NCBI GenBank assembly: GCA_002453315.1
Contig: DKGO01000163.1
Coordinates: 428 to 28,760 of the forward strand
Direction of reading: 5' to 3'
Source of the DNA: Caryophanales bacterium UBA6768
GTDB taxonomy: Bacteria; Bacillota; Bacilli; Bacillales_D; Amphibacillaceae
Length of the DNA: 28,333 nucleotides
In this document: piece after piece, positions 1 to 9,734 of the stretch
How positions within the stretch are numbered: the first letter of the stretch is position 1
How the letters are laid out: each line of letters begins with the position of its first letter
The notes under the pieces: model-generated
The model's input: only the letters and a program-made list of their open reading frames with translations
Told to the model about the DNA's origin: nothing
Database searches by the model: none
Position numbers and translations under genes: made by a program

Positions 1-92
1 TAAAACTGGAAGGACTAGTGTTACCCTCGTGGATGCATTGAAAAAGTAAAACTGGAAGGACTAGTGTTTCCCTCGAGGAAATGTTGAATAAA
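1..92. repeat. Two-copy 46-bp direct repeat at window edge
   Basis: Positions 1-46 and 47-92 are two head-to-tail copies. The first 29 bases match except for one change, and the remaining 17 bases are more diverged. The first copy touches the window edge, so the array may continue to the left. It lies in the leader of the Wadjet locus, about 160 bp before jetA. No function is visible. Confidence 0.7.
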
Positions 93-290
93 TTGAGGAT
101 GTCAAATTCATCCCCAGGGGTCCAAAAACACGGACACGTTGAAAAATGGGAAAAGAGAAAAATCACGAATAGGTTAGCAATCGAATGGGAAATGATGAAG
201 TCTATCCCTTTACCCAATTATAAACAATTATCAGTCAATACGATTAGAAAGTGGGTGCCGAACAGAAGATGGTCGCATTTAAAAAAGTAA
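81..290 (+). CDS. Possible small ORF upstream of and overlapping jetA (doubtful)
   Basis: A 69-codon frame, rich in basic residues and Trp (ending RKWVPNRRWSHLKK), opens in the second 46-bp repeat and overlaps the start of jetA by 40 nt in another frame. I recognise no family. A purine stretch (gagga) is almost on top of the start, too close for a good ribosome binding site. The only argument for it is that jetA has no clear ribosome binding site of its own, so translational coupling through this frame would help. It may equally be chance. Confidence 0.2.
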   Translation: MLNKLRMSNSSPGVQKHGHVEKWEKRKITNRLAIEWEMMKSIPLPNYKQLSVNTIRKWVPNRRWSHLKK

Positions 291-1765
291 CAGAGGCCTC
301 CTATTTAACAGTTGATAAAGCATGGAGTTACAGGGCAATATTACGTTATTTTTATGTGCAACACGAGCGGATGCGGGAATTTTTATTTCCAGAAGAAGTG
401 TTGGATCACTTACACACACTGCCGGAGTTTGCTGATTACACAGAAGAACAGCTCCATCAAGATTTGGCACAACTTGAGGCCTGGAATAATCTAATTGCTC
501 ACCAAGAATTAAGCAAGGCAAAATCAATTGAAGAATTTAAGAAAAAGCGTTTTCGCTATCAATGCACTCCTTATACTGTAGAATTTGAACGGATGCTTGA
601 GGAAATGGAAAAAAGCGGGGAAACATTCGGTGGCTCTTTAGAAAAAACTCAATTTGAAAGATTGTATCAAATGTTACATCAAATTGAAACCGTTATTCAT
701 CAATCGACATTGTCAAACCCGGCAGATAGTGCACAAATGTGGCATGACGTTTTTACTTATTACCGGACAATTAGAAAAAATACATCAGACTACATAGCTC
801 ATTTGAATAGTGAAGAAGCCCAGGAACGAATGCAAACAGAGGCATTTCTTGCATTTAAAGACCAGTTTACGACATACTTGCGTGATTTTATGATTGAGTT
901 ACAACAAACGTCATTAAAAATTCAGCAAATGATTAAATCAATTGATAAGCAAAAACTAAACGAATTCATCGACCAAATTGTCACCTATGAACAGGGAGCA
1001 CCACGTTTTGAAGAAACACCAATAGAAAAAGAGCAACTGACTGAAGCCGAATTGGATAAATGGAAAAGTTTATCCATTTGGTTTCTTGGTAACGAACATG
1101 GTGAAAGTGAGCTAGAAATGCTACAAATTCGTACGAATGAACAAATCCGTCAAATTACCCGAGTCGTACAACGGTTAGGAGAACGTCATCATTACTTTCG
1201 CAGTCGAAAAAAGGATTATTTACATTTAGCCAATTGGTTTGATTCGTTCCAGCATGTAGATGAAGCTCACGAATTGTCGGCAGTTGTTTTCGGTGTACTC
1301 CATACTCGTCATCTGTTTAGTGACCATGTTCCGACAGAAAATATTTACACTTCCATTTGGGAGGAAAAACCGATGGCACATGAAACAAATCCACGGATTC
1401 GTCAATATCGAGAAAAAACCCGTCCCGGAGCCATCGTTAACAAACGGGAAGAAATAGAAGCGGTCAGGCAACAATTTTTACGAGAAAAACAAATCGAGCG
1501 GGAAACGATTGAAAAATACATGGAAGGTAATGAAATTCATTTGGAAAATCTTCCTACCGTTGAGCCGTATGTGAGAAAAATGCTACTCAGTTGGATCGGC
1601 AAAGCGATGATGCGAAAGGACCGAACATTTCAAACAGAACATGGACGAAAATTACGTATTACGATGATGTCGGATGAACGAACGATATTACGATCAACAG
1701 ACGGCACGCTTCATTTACCAAAAGTGGTTTTTCAATTTTTAGATGATGAAAAAATCTCCTCGTAA
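251..1765 (+). CDS. jetA: Wadjet type II JetA, kleisin-like subunit (TIGR02677/DUF2397 family)
   Basis: First gene of a four-gene Wadjet anti-plasmid system. In Wadjet, JetA is the kleisin that bridges the SMC-like JetC ATPase and recruits JetB, forming a loop-extruding complex that finds small circular DNA. The call rests on length (about 500 aa), on the N-terminal pattern YLTVDKAWSYRAILRYFY followed by an alpha-helical, charged protein, and above all on gene order: 392-aa partner, 1426-aa SMC-like ATPase and Toprim protein downstream. The start is uncertain: GTG at 251 or ATG at 269, neither with a clear ribosome binding site. JetB follows after 42 nt. The family name comes from recall of the system, not from a search. 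Confidence 0.82.
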   Translation: MGAEQKMVAFKKVTEASYLTVDKAWSYRAILRYFYVQHERMREFLFPEEVLDHLHTLPEFADYTEEQLHQDLAQLEAWNNLIAHQELSKAKSIEEFKKKRFRYQCTPYTVEFERMLEEMEKSGETFGGSLEKTQFERLYQMLHQIETVIHQSTLSNPADSAQMWHDVFTYYRTIRKNTSDYIAHLNSEEAQERMQTEAFLAFKDQFTTYLRDFMIELQQTSLKIQQMIKSIDKQKLNEFIDQIVTYEQGAPRFEETPIEKEQLTEAELDKWKSLSIWFLGNEHGESELEMLQIRTNEQIRQITRVVQRLGERHHYFRSRKKDYLHLANWFDSFQHVDEAHELSAVVFGVLHTRHLFSDHVPTENIYTSIWEEKPMAHETNPRIRQYREKTRPGAIVNKREEIEAVRQQFLREKQIERETIEKYMEGNEIHLENLPTVEPYVRKMLLSWIGKAMMRKDRTFQTEHGRKLRITMMSDERTILRSTDGTLHLPKVVFQFLDDEKISS

Positions 1766-1807
1766 ATTTTGGGCGAAATAAACTGACCTTATTGGAGGCA
1801 CTTCACA

Positions 1808-2986
1808 ATGGAACAACAGCTTTTTGATGACAAAGCACAACAAGCACTAAGACTATTAATGGAAAACTTCTGGATTTTACGATTAGAAAATCCCGAATCA
1901 TACCAACTCATCCGGGAACGGGAAAAGATGTTGAAACGATATGTCGATGAAAAGTTTGGATTCGATTTAATCGTTCATCAACATTTTATTAAATTAGAAA
2001 AAATTCCTGTTGAAACAAAAAAGTGGATGGGCATTCAAGCATTCCAAGAGCCACGGGATTATGCGATATTTTGTTGTGCTTTAGCATTTACCGAAAATCA
2101 TGCTGTCGAAGAACAATTTTTGTTATCAAATATTTGTGAAGATATTAAAGATTTGTATCCTGGGGAACTTGCTCTTGATTGGACGAACTACAATCATCGT
2201 CGGTCTTTAGTCCGTGTCATCAAAATGATGGAAAAACTCTCACTCATCAAAACAGTCGAAGGAAAAATAGATCATTTCGCCATGGATGAGGAATTAGAAG
2301 TGTTGTATGAAACGACCATTTATGCACGCTACTTTATGCGCTCTTATCCGAAAGACTTATTTGAATATGAAAGTGTTGACCATATTTTACAGACAGAATG
2401 GGAGCGTCATGAAACAGATGAACGAAGGAAACGGGTATATCGTAAATTAATGATTTCCCCTGTTGTTTATCGGGAAAGTGAAGATGACTCAGATTTTGAT
2501 TACATCCGTAAATACCGGAATCGATTGCGGGAAGATTTGGAAGAGCATACATTATTCCGTTTAGAAGTGTTTAAAAATGCAGCCCTACTCGTTTCAGAGG
2601 AACGGAAACAAGAGTTGACACTTTTTCCTAACCAACTAGCAATGGCTGATATTGTGCTCCACTTTTCTCATTATTTACGTGAACACCTAGATAAATTTAT
2701 CCCTAATGAATTAGGGAATATTCGCCTAACTCGAGTCCTATTCGAACAGACAGTGAAAGAATTGTATGATTTATATGGCGAAGGATGGAGTAAACAATAC
2801 CGAGAAGGATCGATCAAATCGACAACAAATGAACTCATCGAAATGCTCACAGATTGGGAAATGATGATCGTTGATAAGGAGACAGGTGAATATATGATTC
2901 GACCTTTACTAGGTCGTGCCTCGGGGATGTATCCAGAAAAATTTTTACGTGAATTGGAGGGGGATAAGGATGTCGAAACAACATAA
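1808..2986 (+). CDS. jetB: Wadjet type II JetB, KITE-like subunit (TIGR02678/DUF2398 family)
   Basis: Second Wadjet gene, 392 aa, with a good ribosome binding site (ttggagg) before the ATG. JetB proteins are winged-helix KITE subunits that sit on the kleisin JetA in the SMC complex. The sequence is charged and helical with no catalytic motif, as expected for this role. It ends inside jetC: the true jetC start at 2970 overlaps it by 17 nt, so the two are translationally coupled. Family assignment is from length, position between the kleisin and SMC genes, and general resemblance. A profile search against TIGR02678 would settle it. Confidence 0.82.
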   Translation: MEQQLFDDKAQQALRLLMENFWILRLENPESYQLIREREKMLKRYVDEKFGFDLIVHQHFIKLEKIPVETKKWMGIQAFQEPRDYAIFCCALAFTENHAVEEQFLLSNICEDIKDLYPGELALDWTNYNHRRSLVRVIKMMEKLSLIKTVEGKIDHFAMDEELEVLYETTIYARYFMRSYPKDLFEYESVDHILQTEWERHETDERRKRVYRKLMISPVVYRESEDDSDFDYIRKYRNRLREDLEEHTLFRLEVFKNAALLVSEERKQELTLFPNQLAMADIVLHFSHYLREHLDKFIPNELGNIRLTRVLFEQTVKELYDLYGEGWSKQYREGSIKSTTNELIEMLTDWEMMIVDKETGEYMIRPLLGRASGMYPEKFLRELEGDKDVETT

Positions 2987-5900
2987 ATGGAAAATGAATC
3001 GTGCGGGATTATTTAATTTTTGGTATTACTCTGACGAAATTTTTGAATTTTCTGATGGTAAATTACTGTTACGGGGTAGTAATGGCTCAGGAAAATCTGT
3101 GACGATGCAAAGTATTTTACCAATATTACTCGATGGTCGGAAATCCCCCGACAGATTAGACCCCTTCGGTTCTCGTGCGAGGAAAATGGAAGATTATTTA
3201 CTCGGAGAAAAAGAAATTGTCGATCGGGATGAACGGACAGGTTATTTATTTCTGGAATATAAACGTGAAGATACAAATCAGTATATAACGACAGGTATCG
3301 GTCTCCAAGCCCGCCGTTATAAAAATTTAAATAGTTGGTATTTCGTAATTACGGATAATCGCCGGATTGGTGAAAATTTATTTTTATATGAGCATGAATA
3401 TGAAGCGGGTGAAAAGCAACAAATCCCTTTATCGAGAGTTCAATTAGAAAACCGTATTGGGGATGGTGGACAAGTAGTTCGGACTCAAGGAGACTATGCA
3501 AAACTTGTCAACAAACATATTTTTGGCTTCGAGGAAATGGAAGCATATGAAGATTTAATTAAACTTCTCATTCAATTACGAAGCCCGAAACTATCGAAAG
3601 ATTTTCGTCCGACTGTTATTTATGAAATTTTAGAAGCAGCATTACCACCTTTAACTGATGAAGATTTACGTCACTTGTCAGATACGATTGAGCAAATGGA
3701 TTTAACGAAGCAACAAATTGAACAACTTGATCGTGAAAAGGAAGCATTAGATGAAGTGGTGGCGAGATATGATACGTACAATCGTTATCGATTAGCAGAA
3801 ACAGCTCGCCATTATCGAGAAGCTAAACGGAAATTTTCTAAAGAGGAAAAAATTTCAGCTCAAAAAGCGGAAGAAAAACTAATTGTAGAAAATAAAGTGG
3901 ATTCGTTGAGCGAGCGTTTTGTCGAATTGGAACAGCTTGCTGATACGCTAGAGAAAAAACAAAAGCGATTAGAACAACATGAAGTGTGGGATTTAGAAGC
4001 GGAAAGAAGTGCAGAACAAGAACGACTGCAACAAATAAAGACAGATTTTTCACAAAAAGATCAAACGGTCACGGCAAAAGCAAACCAACAACTCACAATG
4101 AAAAATCGTGTTGATGAATTGAATGTTAAACTAGTTGAGTTGGATAGTGAAATGACTGATCAGTTAGACGATTTAACAAATGATGCGCTCGAAACGTCAT
4201 TTGACCGGCATGAATTAAATGTGGAGGATTTTGAACGGAAAAAGCTGGTAGATTTTGATTTTACCGTTTGGAAAAAAGAAGCTGAACAGCATTATGATTT
4301 GTTAGATGCTGTCTCGGAAAAATTAAGGACGTTTCAACACCTAAAAGAGCAAATTGCTGTCGTAGAAAAACGCATCGCAGACAGTCAACAACAACTTGAT
4401 CAGAAAAAGCATGAGGAAAGGGATTGGGAGGCAGTTTTTGAAAAAGATAAACAAGAGAAATTAACGGAAATTTATCATTGGGTGGAAGACCATCCCTTTT
4501 TAAATGTGCCGGAAACAGTGTTGCAACAGGCATCAAGGCTGTTGGGACAATTATATGAAACTCATTCATTTGAATCAGTTCGTACACCATTCGTTCAAGT
4601 GGCAAATGATTATGAGCGACATATTAACGAGTCGATTGCAACGAAACAAAGTGAACAGAAACAGTTACAAAATCAAGTGAAAGAACAGGAAGAACTTTTG
4701 GCAGAATGGCAGGCAAAAAAAGACCCTGAACCACCATTTCAACGAGAAGAAACGAAAGAAGCGCGTCGACAATTGACGGAAAAACAGCAAGCTCATATTT
4801 CTTTTTATGAAGCGGTTGAATTTTATGAACATGTTGATGAAGAGGTTCGTCGGCAAATTGAGGCGGCATTAATTGATGGTGGGATGTTAGATGCGCTCAT
4901 TGTTGAAGGTGATGTCATCATGAAGCATGACCGAATTTTACAGCCAAAAGCCCATATGATGGCACATACTTTAGCAGATTATTTGCGACCAGATGTTGGT
5001 GAAGATGATTTGATTGCTGGCTCGACAGTCGATGAGGTGCTCCGGAGTATACTCGTCGATGCCGATGGAGAAAATTCAGAAACGACAATCGGTATTGATG
5101 GAACGTATAAAATTGGTTTACTTTCGGGTCACGCTGTCCCTGTCGAATCAGTTCGCTTTATCGGTAAAAATGCCCGTCAACGCTATCGTGAGGAACAAAT
5201 TAAATTGATAACAGCTGAAATTGAACATCTAAGTAAAGAAGTTGGAGAAATTTTTGCCGAAATTGAAGGGCTACAAGAGAAAATTTCTGTCGCAAGGGAT
5301 TCTTTAGAAGTTTTTCCAAATGATTTGGATTTACAAACATCCTTTGCGGAAATTGAGTCGTGTCGTTTCCAAATAGGACAGATAGAAAAACAATTGCTTT
5401 CAGATGATGGACAGCTTAATCACTTTTTAACAGATTTTCACCGAGTGAAACGCCAGTTAGATGATGAAACCCGAGGGTTAGCTGTTGAATTTTCATATGA
5501 AGCATATCAAAAGGCGAAACATATCCACCGTCGTTATGAGAAAGAAGTAGGGCAGTTAGAAAAAATTCATGTCACTTACCAACACGAAATGGCAAATAAA
5601 CTACAAATGGTAGAAAGAGTTGACGAACTTGAAGAAGAAATTACTTTATTAAAAGGTGAAGTAAACCAGCTGACAGATCAAAAAACACGAACTGAAAATA
5701 ACATCGCTGAAATTGAAAAACAACTAGTGACAGCTGAAATGGACGATATTCGCGAACAAATTCAAACGGTACAACGGGAAATTGGTGTAACGAATAAAGA
5801 GTTGTCAGCAATTCGGGATGAGTTGCCAGTGTTACGTGCCCAAGTAGGAATATTAGATAATGATATTACGAAACAAGAACAGCAATTAAAATTTTCACAA

Positions 5901-7250
5901 GTGTTAATCAATGCATGGCAAACATCATATATGGAAGAAATTAATTACGGATTTATTGAAGTGCCGGAAAAGTTAGATGAAGAATCGGCATTGACATGGA
6001 TTATAAAAGAATATCGACCACTAATAAATGATGCAATGAAAATTGAAGATCAACTAAATAAAGTATATTTTGAACAACAAAGCAATTTAATGGAATACCG
6101 GATGACTGAACAACCAACTAGCATGCCTGAGGTAGCTGGGGTAGATTCGGATGATTGGTTAGAAGATCAACAAATATTATTACAAAATTGGCAGTCTAAA
6201 GCAACACGTCGAATTATCCAATTAGACATGCAAGGACAACGATTAAGCCCATATTACGTACAGCAAAAAGTTGAAGAAGATCGTGTGCGTCAGCAAACTT
6301 ATTTAAATACACAAGACCGTCAGTTATACGAAGAAATTTTATTTTATTCGGTTGGAAACAAATTGAGGAGCCGTATTACCCGAGCAGAACAATGGACAAA
6401 AGAAATGGATAAGCTCATGAAAAAGAGTGATTCAACATCAGGTATTTCATTTTCGATTCAATGGAAACCACGTACAGCGGAAACAGAAGTTGAATTAGAT
6501 ACGAAAGATCTAGTCGATCTGTTAAGACGAGACCCACGATTATTAAAGGAAGAAGATTTAAATAAAGTAATGGAACATTTTCGGTCAAAAATTGACCGAG
6601 CGAAGGAACTTATTGAAGTTGAAGGCTCTGGTGACACATTATTGCAAGTGTTAAAAAATGTGCTCGATTATCGTTATTGGTTTTCCTTTATCTTGTCTTA
6701 TCAGCGGGGCAGTGAAACAAAACGAGAATTAACAAACAACGCATTTCACAAATTTAGTGGCGGAGAAAAAGCGATGGCTATGTACATTCCTTTGTTTACT
6801 GCTTGTTATTCAAGGTATTTAGAAGCAGATGAAAAGGCTCCATACATTATCTCTTTAGATGAGGCATTTGCAGGGGTTGATGATGAAAATATTAGTTCCA
6901 TGTTCCGTATTGTAGAGGAACTTGGATTTGATTACATGATGAATTCCCAAGTGCTATGGGGAGATTACTCAACGGTTTCATCCTTGGCGATTAGTGAACT
7001 CGTCCGTCCCAAAAATGCCGACTTCGTCACTGTCATACGGTATGAATGGGATGGACATGAGAGAAAGCTCGTAGATTTAAGTGATTTAGCGGTTGAAGCG
7101 GAAACGATTGAAGATGAAGGGCCTGAGCCTGTTGAAGATAAAGAAAAGGCATTAGGTAGGGACACAGCCTTGGAAGATGAAGAAGGGAAAGAGACAGTAC
7201 CCGAATACAGTAATTTACAGGTGGAATTTGATTTATTGTCAGATAAATAA
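2970..7250 (+). CDS. jetC: Wadjet type II JetC, SMC-like ATPase (TIGR02680 family)
   Basis: A 1426-aa SMC/MukB-type ATPase, the motor of the Wadjet system. The Walker A motif GSNGSGKS is at residues 36-43. Two long coiled-coil arms rich in Glu, Lys and Gln surround a central hinge-like region (about residues 640-790). The ABC signature FSGGEK is near residue 1263 and the Walker B segment IISLDEAFAG near 1293. After the ATPase head there is an acidic tail of about 70 residues. An in-frame start exists at 2916, but ATG 2970 is preceded by a strong ribosome binding site (ggaggggga) and places the N-terminus right for the head domain. It overlaps jetB by 17 nt. ATP-driven DNA loop extrusion is known for Wadjet complexes and is inferred here. 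Confidence 0.92.
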   Translation: MSKQHKWKMNRAGLFNFWYYSDEIFEFSDGKLLLRGSNGSGKSVTMQSILPILLDGRKSPDRLDPFGSRARKMEDYLLGEKEIVDRDERTGYLFLEYKREDTNQYITTGIGLQARRYKNLNSWYFVITDNRRIGENLFLYEHEYEAGEKQQIPLSRVQLENRIGDGGQVVRTQGDYAKLVNKHIFGFEEMEAYEDLIKLLIQLRSPKLSKDFRPTVIYEILEAALPPLTDEDLRHLSDTIEQMDLTKQQIEQLDREKEALDEVVARYDTYNRYRLAETARHYREAKRKFSKEEKISAQKAEEKLIVENKVDSLSERFVELEQLADTLEKKQKRLEQHEVWDLEAERSAEQERLQQIKTDFSQKDQTVTAKANQQLTMKNRVDELNVKLVELDSEMTDQLDDLTNDALETSFDRHELNVEDFERKKLVDFDFTVWKKEAEQHYDLLDAVSEKLRTFQHLKEQIAVVEKRIADSQQQLDQKKHEERDWEAVFEKDKQEKLTEIYHWVEDHPFLNVPETVLQQASRLLGQLYETHSFESVRTPFVQVANDYERHINESIATKQSEQKQLQNQVKEQEELLAEWQAKKDPEPPFQREETKEARRQLTEKQQAHISFYEAVEFYEHVDEEVRRQIEAALIDGGMLDALIVEGDVIMKHDRILQPKAHMMAHTLADYLRPDVGEDDLIAGSTVDEVLRSILVDADGENSETTIGIDGTYKIGLLSGHAVPVESVRFIGKNARQRYREEQIKLITAEIEHLSKEVGEIFAEIEGLQEKISVARDSLEVFPNDLDLQTSFAEIESCRFQIGQIEKQLLSDDGQLNHFLTDFHRVKRQLDDETRGLAVEFSYEAYQKAKHIHRRYEKEVGQLEKIHVTYQHEMANKLQMVERVDELEEEITLLKGEVNQLTDQKTRTENNIAEIEKQLVTAEMDDIREQIQTVQREIGVTNKELSAIRDELPVLRAQVGILDNDITKQEQQLKFSQVLINAWQTSYMEEINYGFIEVPEKLDEESALTWIIKEYRPLINDAMKIEDQLNKVYFEQQSNLMEYRMTEQPTSMPEVAGVDSDDWLEDQQILLQNWQSKATRRIIQLDMQGQRLSPYYVQQKVEEDRVRQQTYLNTQDRQLYEEILFYSVGNKLRSRITRAEQWTKEMDKLMKKSDSTSGISFSIQWKPRTAETEVELDTKDLVDLLRRDPRLLKEEDLNKVMEHFRSKIDRAKELIEVEGSGDTLLQVLKNVLDYRYWFSFILSYQRGSETKRELTNNAFHKFSGGEKAMAMYIPLFTACYSRYLEADEKAPYIISLDEAFAGVDDENISSMFRIVEELGFDYMMNSQVLWGDYSTVSSLAISELVRPKNADFVTVIRYEWDGHERKLVDLSDLAVEAETIEDEGPEPVEDKEKALGRDTALEDEEGKETVPEYSNLQVEFDLLSDK

Positions 7251-7326
7251 ATAAGTGGCAATTGATTGATGCGGTTGTATAAAACCGGGTTGCAACGGCA
7301 GACCTACTCCAACGGGACTGTGTTGA

Positions 7327-7493
7327 TCGCACATAAATCGGGAGTGACCGCTCATAAACGTTGATTTATCGCACATAAACGTTGCCCGACCGCACATAAA
7401 CGTTGTCGGACTGCACATAAACCGAATTTACCGCACATAAACGTTGCCGGACCGCTCATAAACGCAACAGGACTGCACACAAACGTCAGCAAG
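7327..7493. repeat. Eight tandem 21-bp repeats between jetC and jetD
   Basis: Eight units with consensus ccgcacataaacgttg plus five variable bases. Seven are 21 bp and one is 20 bp. They fill most of the 306-nt gap between jetC and the jetD start at 7557. The core cgcacataaacg is conserved while the last bases vary. The 21-bp period is about two helical turns, so a protein would meet each copy on the same DNA face. There are no unique spacers, so this is not a CRISPR array. I see no clear terminator or promoter in the gap. Confidence 0.9.
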
Positions 7494-7556
7494 TAATCGT
7501 ATATTGCTCAAAATGAACAGCATTTAGAGTAACAATTGAATAAATAGGTGATTAAA

Positions 7557-8843
7557 ATGAGTGAGCTATTAAAAAAAGCAACTGAATTTTTTAAAAGTGA
7601 ACAGACATACGACAAGCTTTTTAATGCGTTTCGAAAAAAGTATGAGTCGCTAGGTCGTATTGGTGGGACTGTTTCCACAAATTCCTTTTCAGATAAAGAG
7701 TTAGAGACTATAGGAAAGTTTTTCGGACAACCTTCCGGGATTCTTCGGCAAAAACAATTAATTTCTTTAGCTGCTTTTGAAGAACAGCTCCAACGTACGA
7801 AATTTAGTTCCGTTGCTTTAAAAGAATTATTAGACAATTATTTTGGTGAAACGATTATTTCTAAAAAAGAACAGCTACTCCAGAAAGAAGAAAATCGACG
7901 AAATTTTTTTCATCAATTAATGGAACAATATCCGTCGATCAAATTTTGGTTGGAATTTTGCTTGGAAAATAGTAAATCATCCCGTTGGGTTATTCAATTG
8001 GCTGATAATGACAAAGGGCAATTTACCACTTACGTTAAAATTTTACACGATGCATTGAATGATTTTCCTGACTCAGTGGAACGGTTGCCGTTATTTAGCC
8101 AACGGATCACGGCAGACCCTCATGCCTTCGATTTAAACACTGATTTAGGTCGATTGCTCATTCATTTACTATCGGTACATCAAGGGGATGAGGAAGTCCC
8201 GACGATGACAGAGGAAATTAACTTTCTCCTCCAACAATACGGAATTTACCGTGATGATTTATTAAATTTTGTCACATGTGCTAACTTATTAGCGGAAACG
8301 AATAAAGGAGATCATCCCGTTTGGACTTCTGCTGCCCAAACGAATACCGTTCAAATTGTGCCCCTACGGGAATTGTTAAAGGTGACGACTGTTTGGCCAT
8401 CAACTGGCAATACTGTTTGGATTGTTGAAAATTCAGGTGTTTGTGCAACATTACTTGATGCAAATCCTGCTGTTCCAATCATTTGCACTAACGGTCAGTT
8501 CACCCTTGCAACGTGGATGCTAATCGATAAACTGGTAAATGGTGGAGCACAAATTTTCTATGCGGGCGATTTTGATCCGGAAGGGCTTGGCATAGCTGAT
8601 CGGCTATTAGAACGTTGTGGCAACAGTGCTACGCTTTGGCACATGGATATCACATCCTACCGGAAAACGGGACCAACGAAATCATTAACCGTTGAACGTT
8701 TGGAAAAACTAAATCGTCTAAACCATCCTCAATTGGTGGCGGTTGCTGTAGAAATGCGTGCCACAAAAAAGGCGGGATATCAAGAAGCATTAATGGATGA
8801 GATGGTTACCGACATCATCCAACACCGGGGTGATTTCATTTGA
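7557..8843 (+). CDS. jetD: Wadjet type II JetD, Toprim nuclease (TIGR02679/DUF2399 family)
   Basis: A 428-aa Toprim-fold protein, the nuclease subunit of Wadjet, which cleaves circular DNA once the SMC complex has extruded it. The C-terminal Toprim signature is visible: the acidic residue in WIVENSG (Glu291) and the DxD pair in YAGDFDPEG (Asp338, Asp340), as in topoisomerase VI subunit A. The N-terminal two thirds should hold the winged-helix and targeting region. An in-frame GTG lies at 7548, but ATG 7557 follows aggtg at correct spacing. Unlike jetA-jetC, which are tightly spaced, jetD stands 306 nt behind jetC across a repeat array, so it may have its own control. Confidence 0.88.
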   Translation: MSELLKKATEFFKSEQTYDKLFNAFRKKYESLGRIGGTVSTNSFSDKELETIGKFFGQPSGILRQKQLISLAAFEEQLQRTKFSSVALKELLDNYFGETIISKKEQLLQKEENRRNFFHQLMEQYPSIKFWLEFCLENSKSSRWVIQLADNDKGQFTTYVKILHDALNDFPDSVERLPLFSQRITADPHAFDLNTDLGRLLIHLLSVHQGDEEVPTMTEEINFLLQQYGIYRDDLLNFVTCANLLAETNKGDHPVWTSAAQTNTVQIVPLRELLKVTTVWPSTGNTVWIVENSGVCATLLDANPAVPIICTNGQFTLATWMLIDKLVNGGAQIFYAGDFDPEGLGIADRLLERCGNSATLWHMDITSYRKTGPTKSLTVERLEKLNRLNHPQLVAVAVEMRATKKAGYQEALMDEMVTDIIQHRGDFI

Positions 8844-8890
8844 TCATTAACATCCAATCAATTTTTATCGACAGCATATGGGGTGATTTT

Positions 8891-9676
8891 TTGCAAAAAA
8901 TAATTGATATTCAAAATGTGTCTTGGCGAAGACAGGGTAAAGAAATTTTACATGACATGAGTTGGTGTGTTCAGGAAGGGGAACATTGGGCCGTACTGGG
9001 CTTAAATGGTGCTGGGAAAACGACTCTTCTCAACATGGTCAACGGATATATTTGGCCGACGACAGGGACTGTTTCTGTTTTAGGTAACCAATTTGGGAAA
9101 ACGGACATTCATGAAATGCGTAAATCAATTGGTTGGGTCAGTTCATCGCTTGGTGAACGTGTAAATGGTCGGCACCTAGCTGAGGATATCGTTGTCAGCG
9201 GGAAGTTTGCTGCTGTTGGACTTGTGTTTGCGGATCCAACTGAGGATGATTTTGTGCGGGCTCGAGGGTTGATGGCTTCATTAGGTGCAGAGTATTTGGT
9301 TGGTCATCCTTATGAAAAATGTTCCCATGGCGAAAAGCAACGAATTTTAATTGCCCGGGGTTTGATGGCAAACCCACGATTGCTTATTTTAGATGAACCG
9401 ACGAATGGATTAGACTTCGTTGCGCGGGAGGAATTGTTGGTGGCCATTGAAAATTTGGCGAAGCAAGATGATGCCCCAACGATTATTTTTGTGACCCATC
9501 ATATTGAAGAAGTGCTACCCACTTTTTCCCATACGTTGTTGTTGAAAGATGGGACAGTGTTTACCCAAGGGAAGCGGCACGATGTATTAACGAGTAATCA
9601 CTTAACGAATTTATATGGTAAAAATATTCACGTGGAGTGGCGTAATGGCCGTGCCTGGATGTCGTTAAATTCATAA
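8891..9676 (+). CDS. ylmA: ABC transporter ATP-binding protein, YlmA-like
   Basis: A 261-aa stand-alone ABC ATPase. Walker A GLNGAGKTT is at residues 37-45, a degenerate signature CSHGEKQR stands in place of LSGGQ, and Walker B is LLILDEPTNGLD, followed by the H-loop VTHH. Length and order fit the YlmA family, whose substrate is not known to me. No permease is nearby. A TTG at 8840 would overlap the jetD stop, but TTG 8891 is preceded by ggggtga and gives the usual family length, so I prefer it. It begins 47 nt after jetD and is probably read through from it, although a role in Wadjet is not expected. Confidence 0.85.
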   Translation: MQKIIDIQNVSWRRQGKEILHDMSWCVQEGEHWAVLGLNGAGKTTLLNMVNGYIWPTTGTVSVLGNQFGKTDIHEMRKSIGWVSSSLGERVNGRHLAEDIVVSGKFAAVGLVFADPTEDDFVRARGLMASLGAEYLVGHPYEKCSHGEKQRILIARGLMANPRLLILDEPTNGLDFVAREELLVAIENLAKQDDAPTIIFVTHHIEEVLPTFSHTLLLKDGTVFTQGKRHDVLTSNHLTNLYGKNIHVEWRNGRAWMSLNS

Positions 9677-9734
9677 CCTAATATGAAGCAGTTTAAAATT
9701 TTATCAATGAAAATTTCAAACTAAACCTTTTTAG

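Noticed and set aside
4261..4869. Minus-strand frames inside jetC (81-114 codons)
   Set aside because: They are shadows of the coiled-coil coding frame, with no ribosome binding sites and low-complexity translations.
7327..7493. CRISPR array
   Set aside because: The 21-bp units are contiguous with no unique spacers and there are no cas genes. The same holds for the 51-bp array at 10946-11540.
8840..8890. TTG 8840 as the start of the ABC ATPase, overlapping jetD
   Set aside because: TTG 8891 has a clear ribosome binding site and gives the normal family length; the extra 17 residues resemble no ABC N-terminus.
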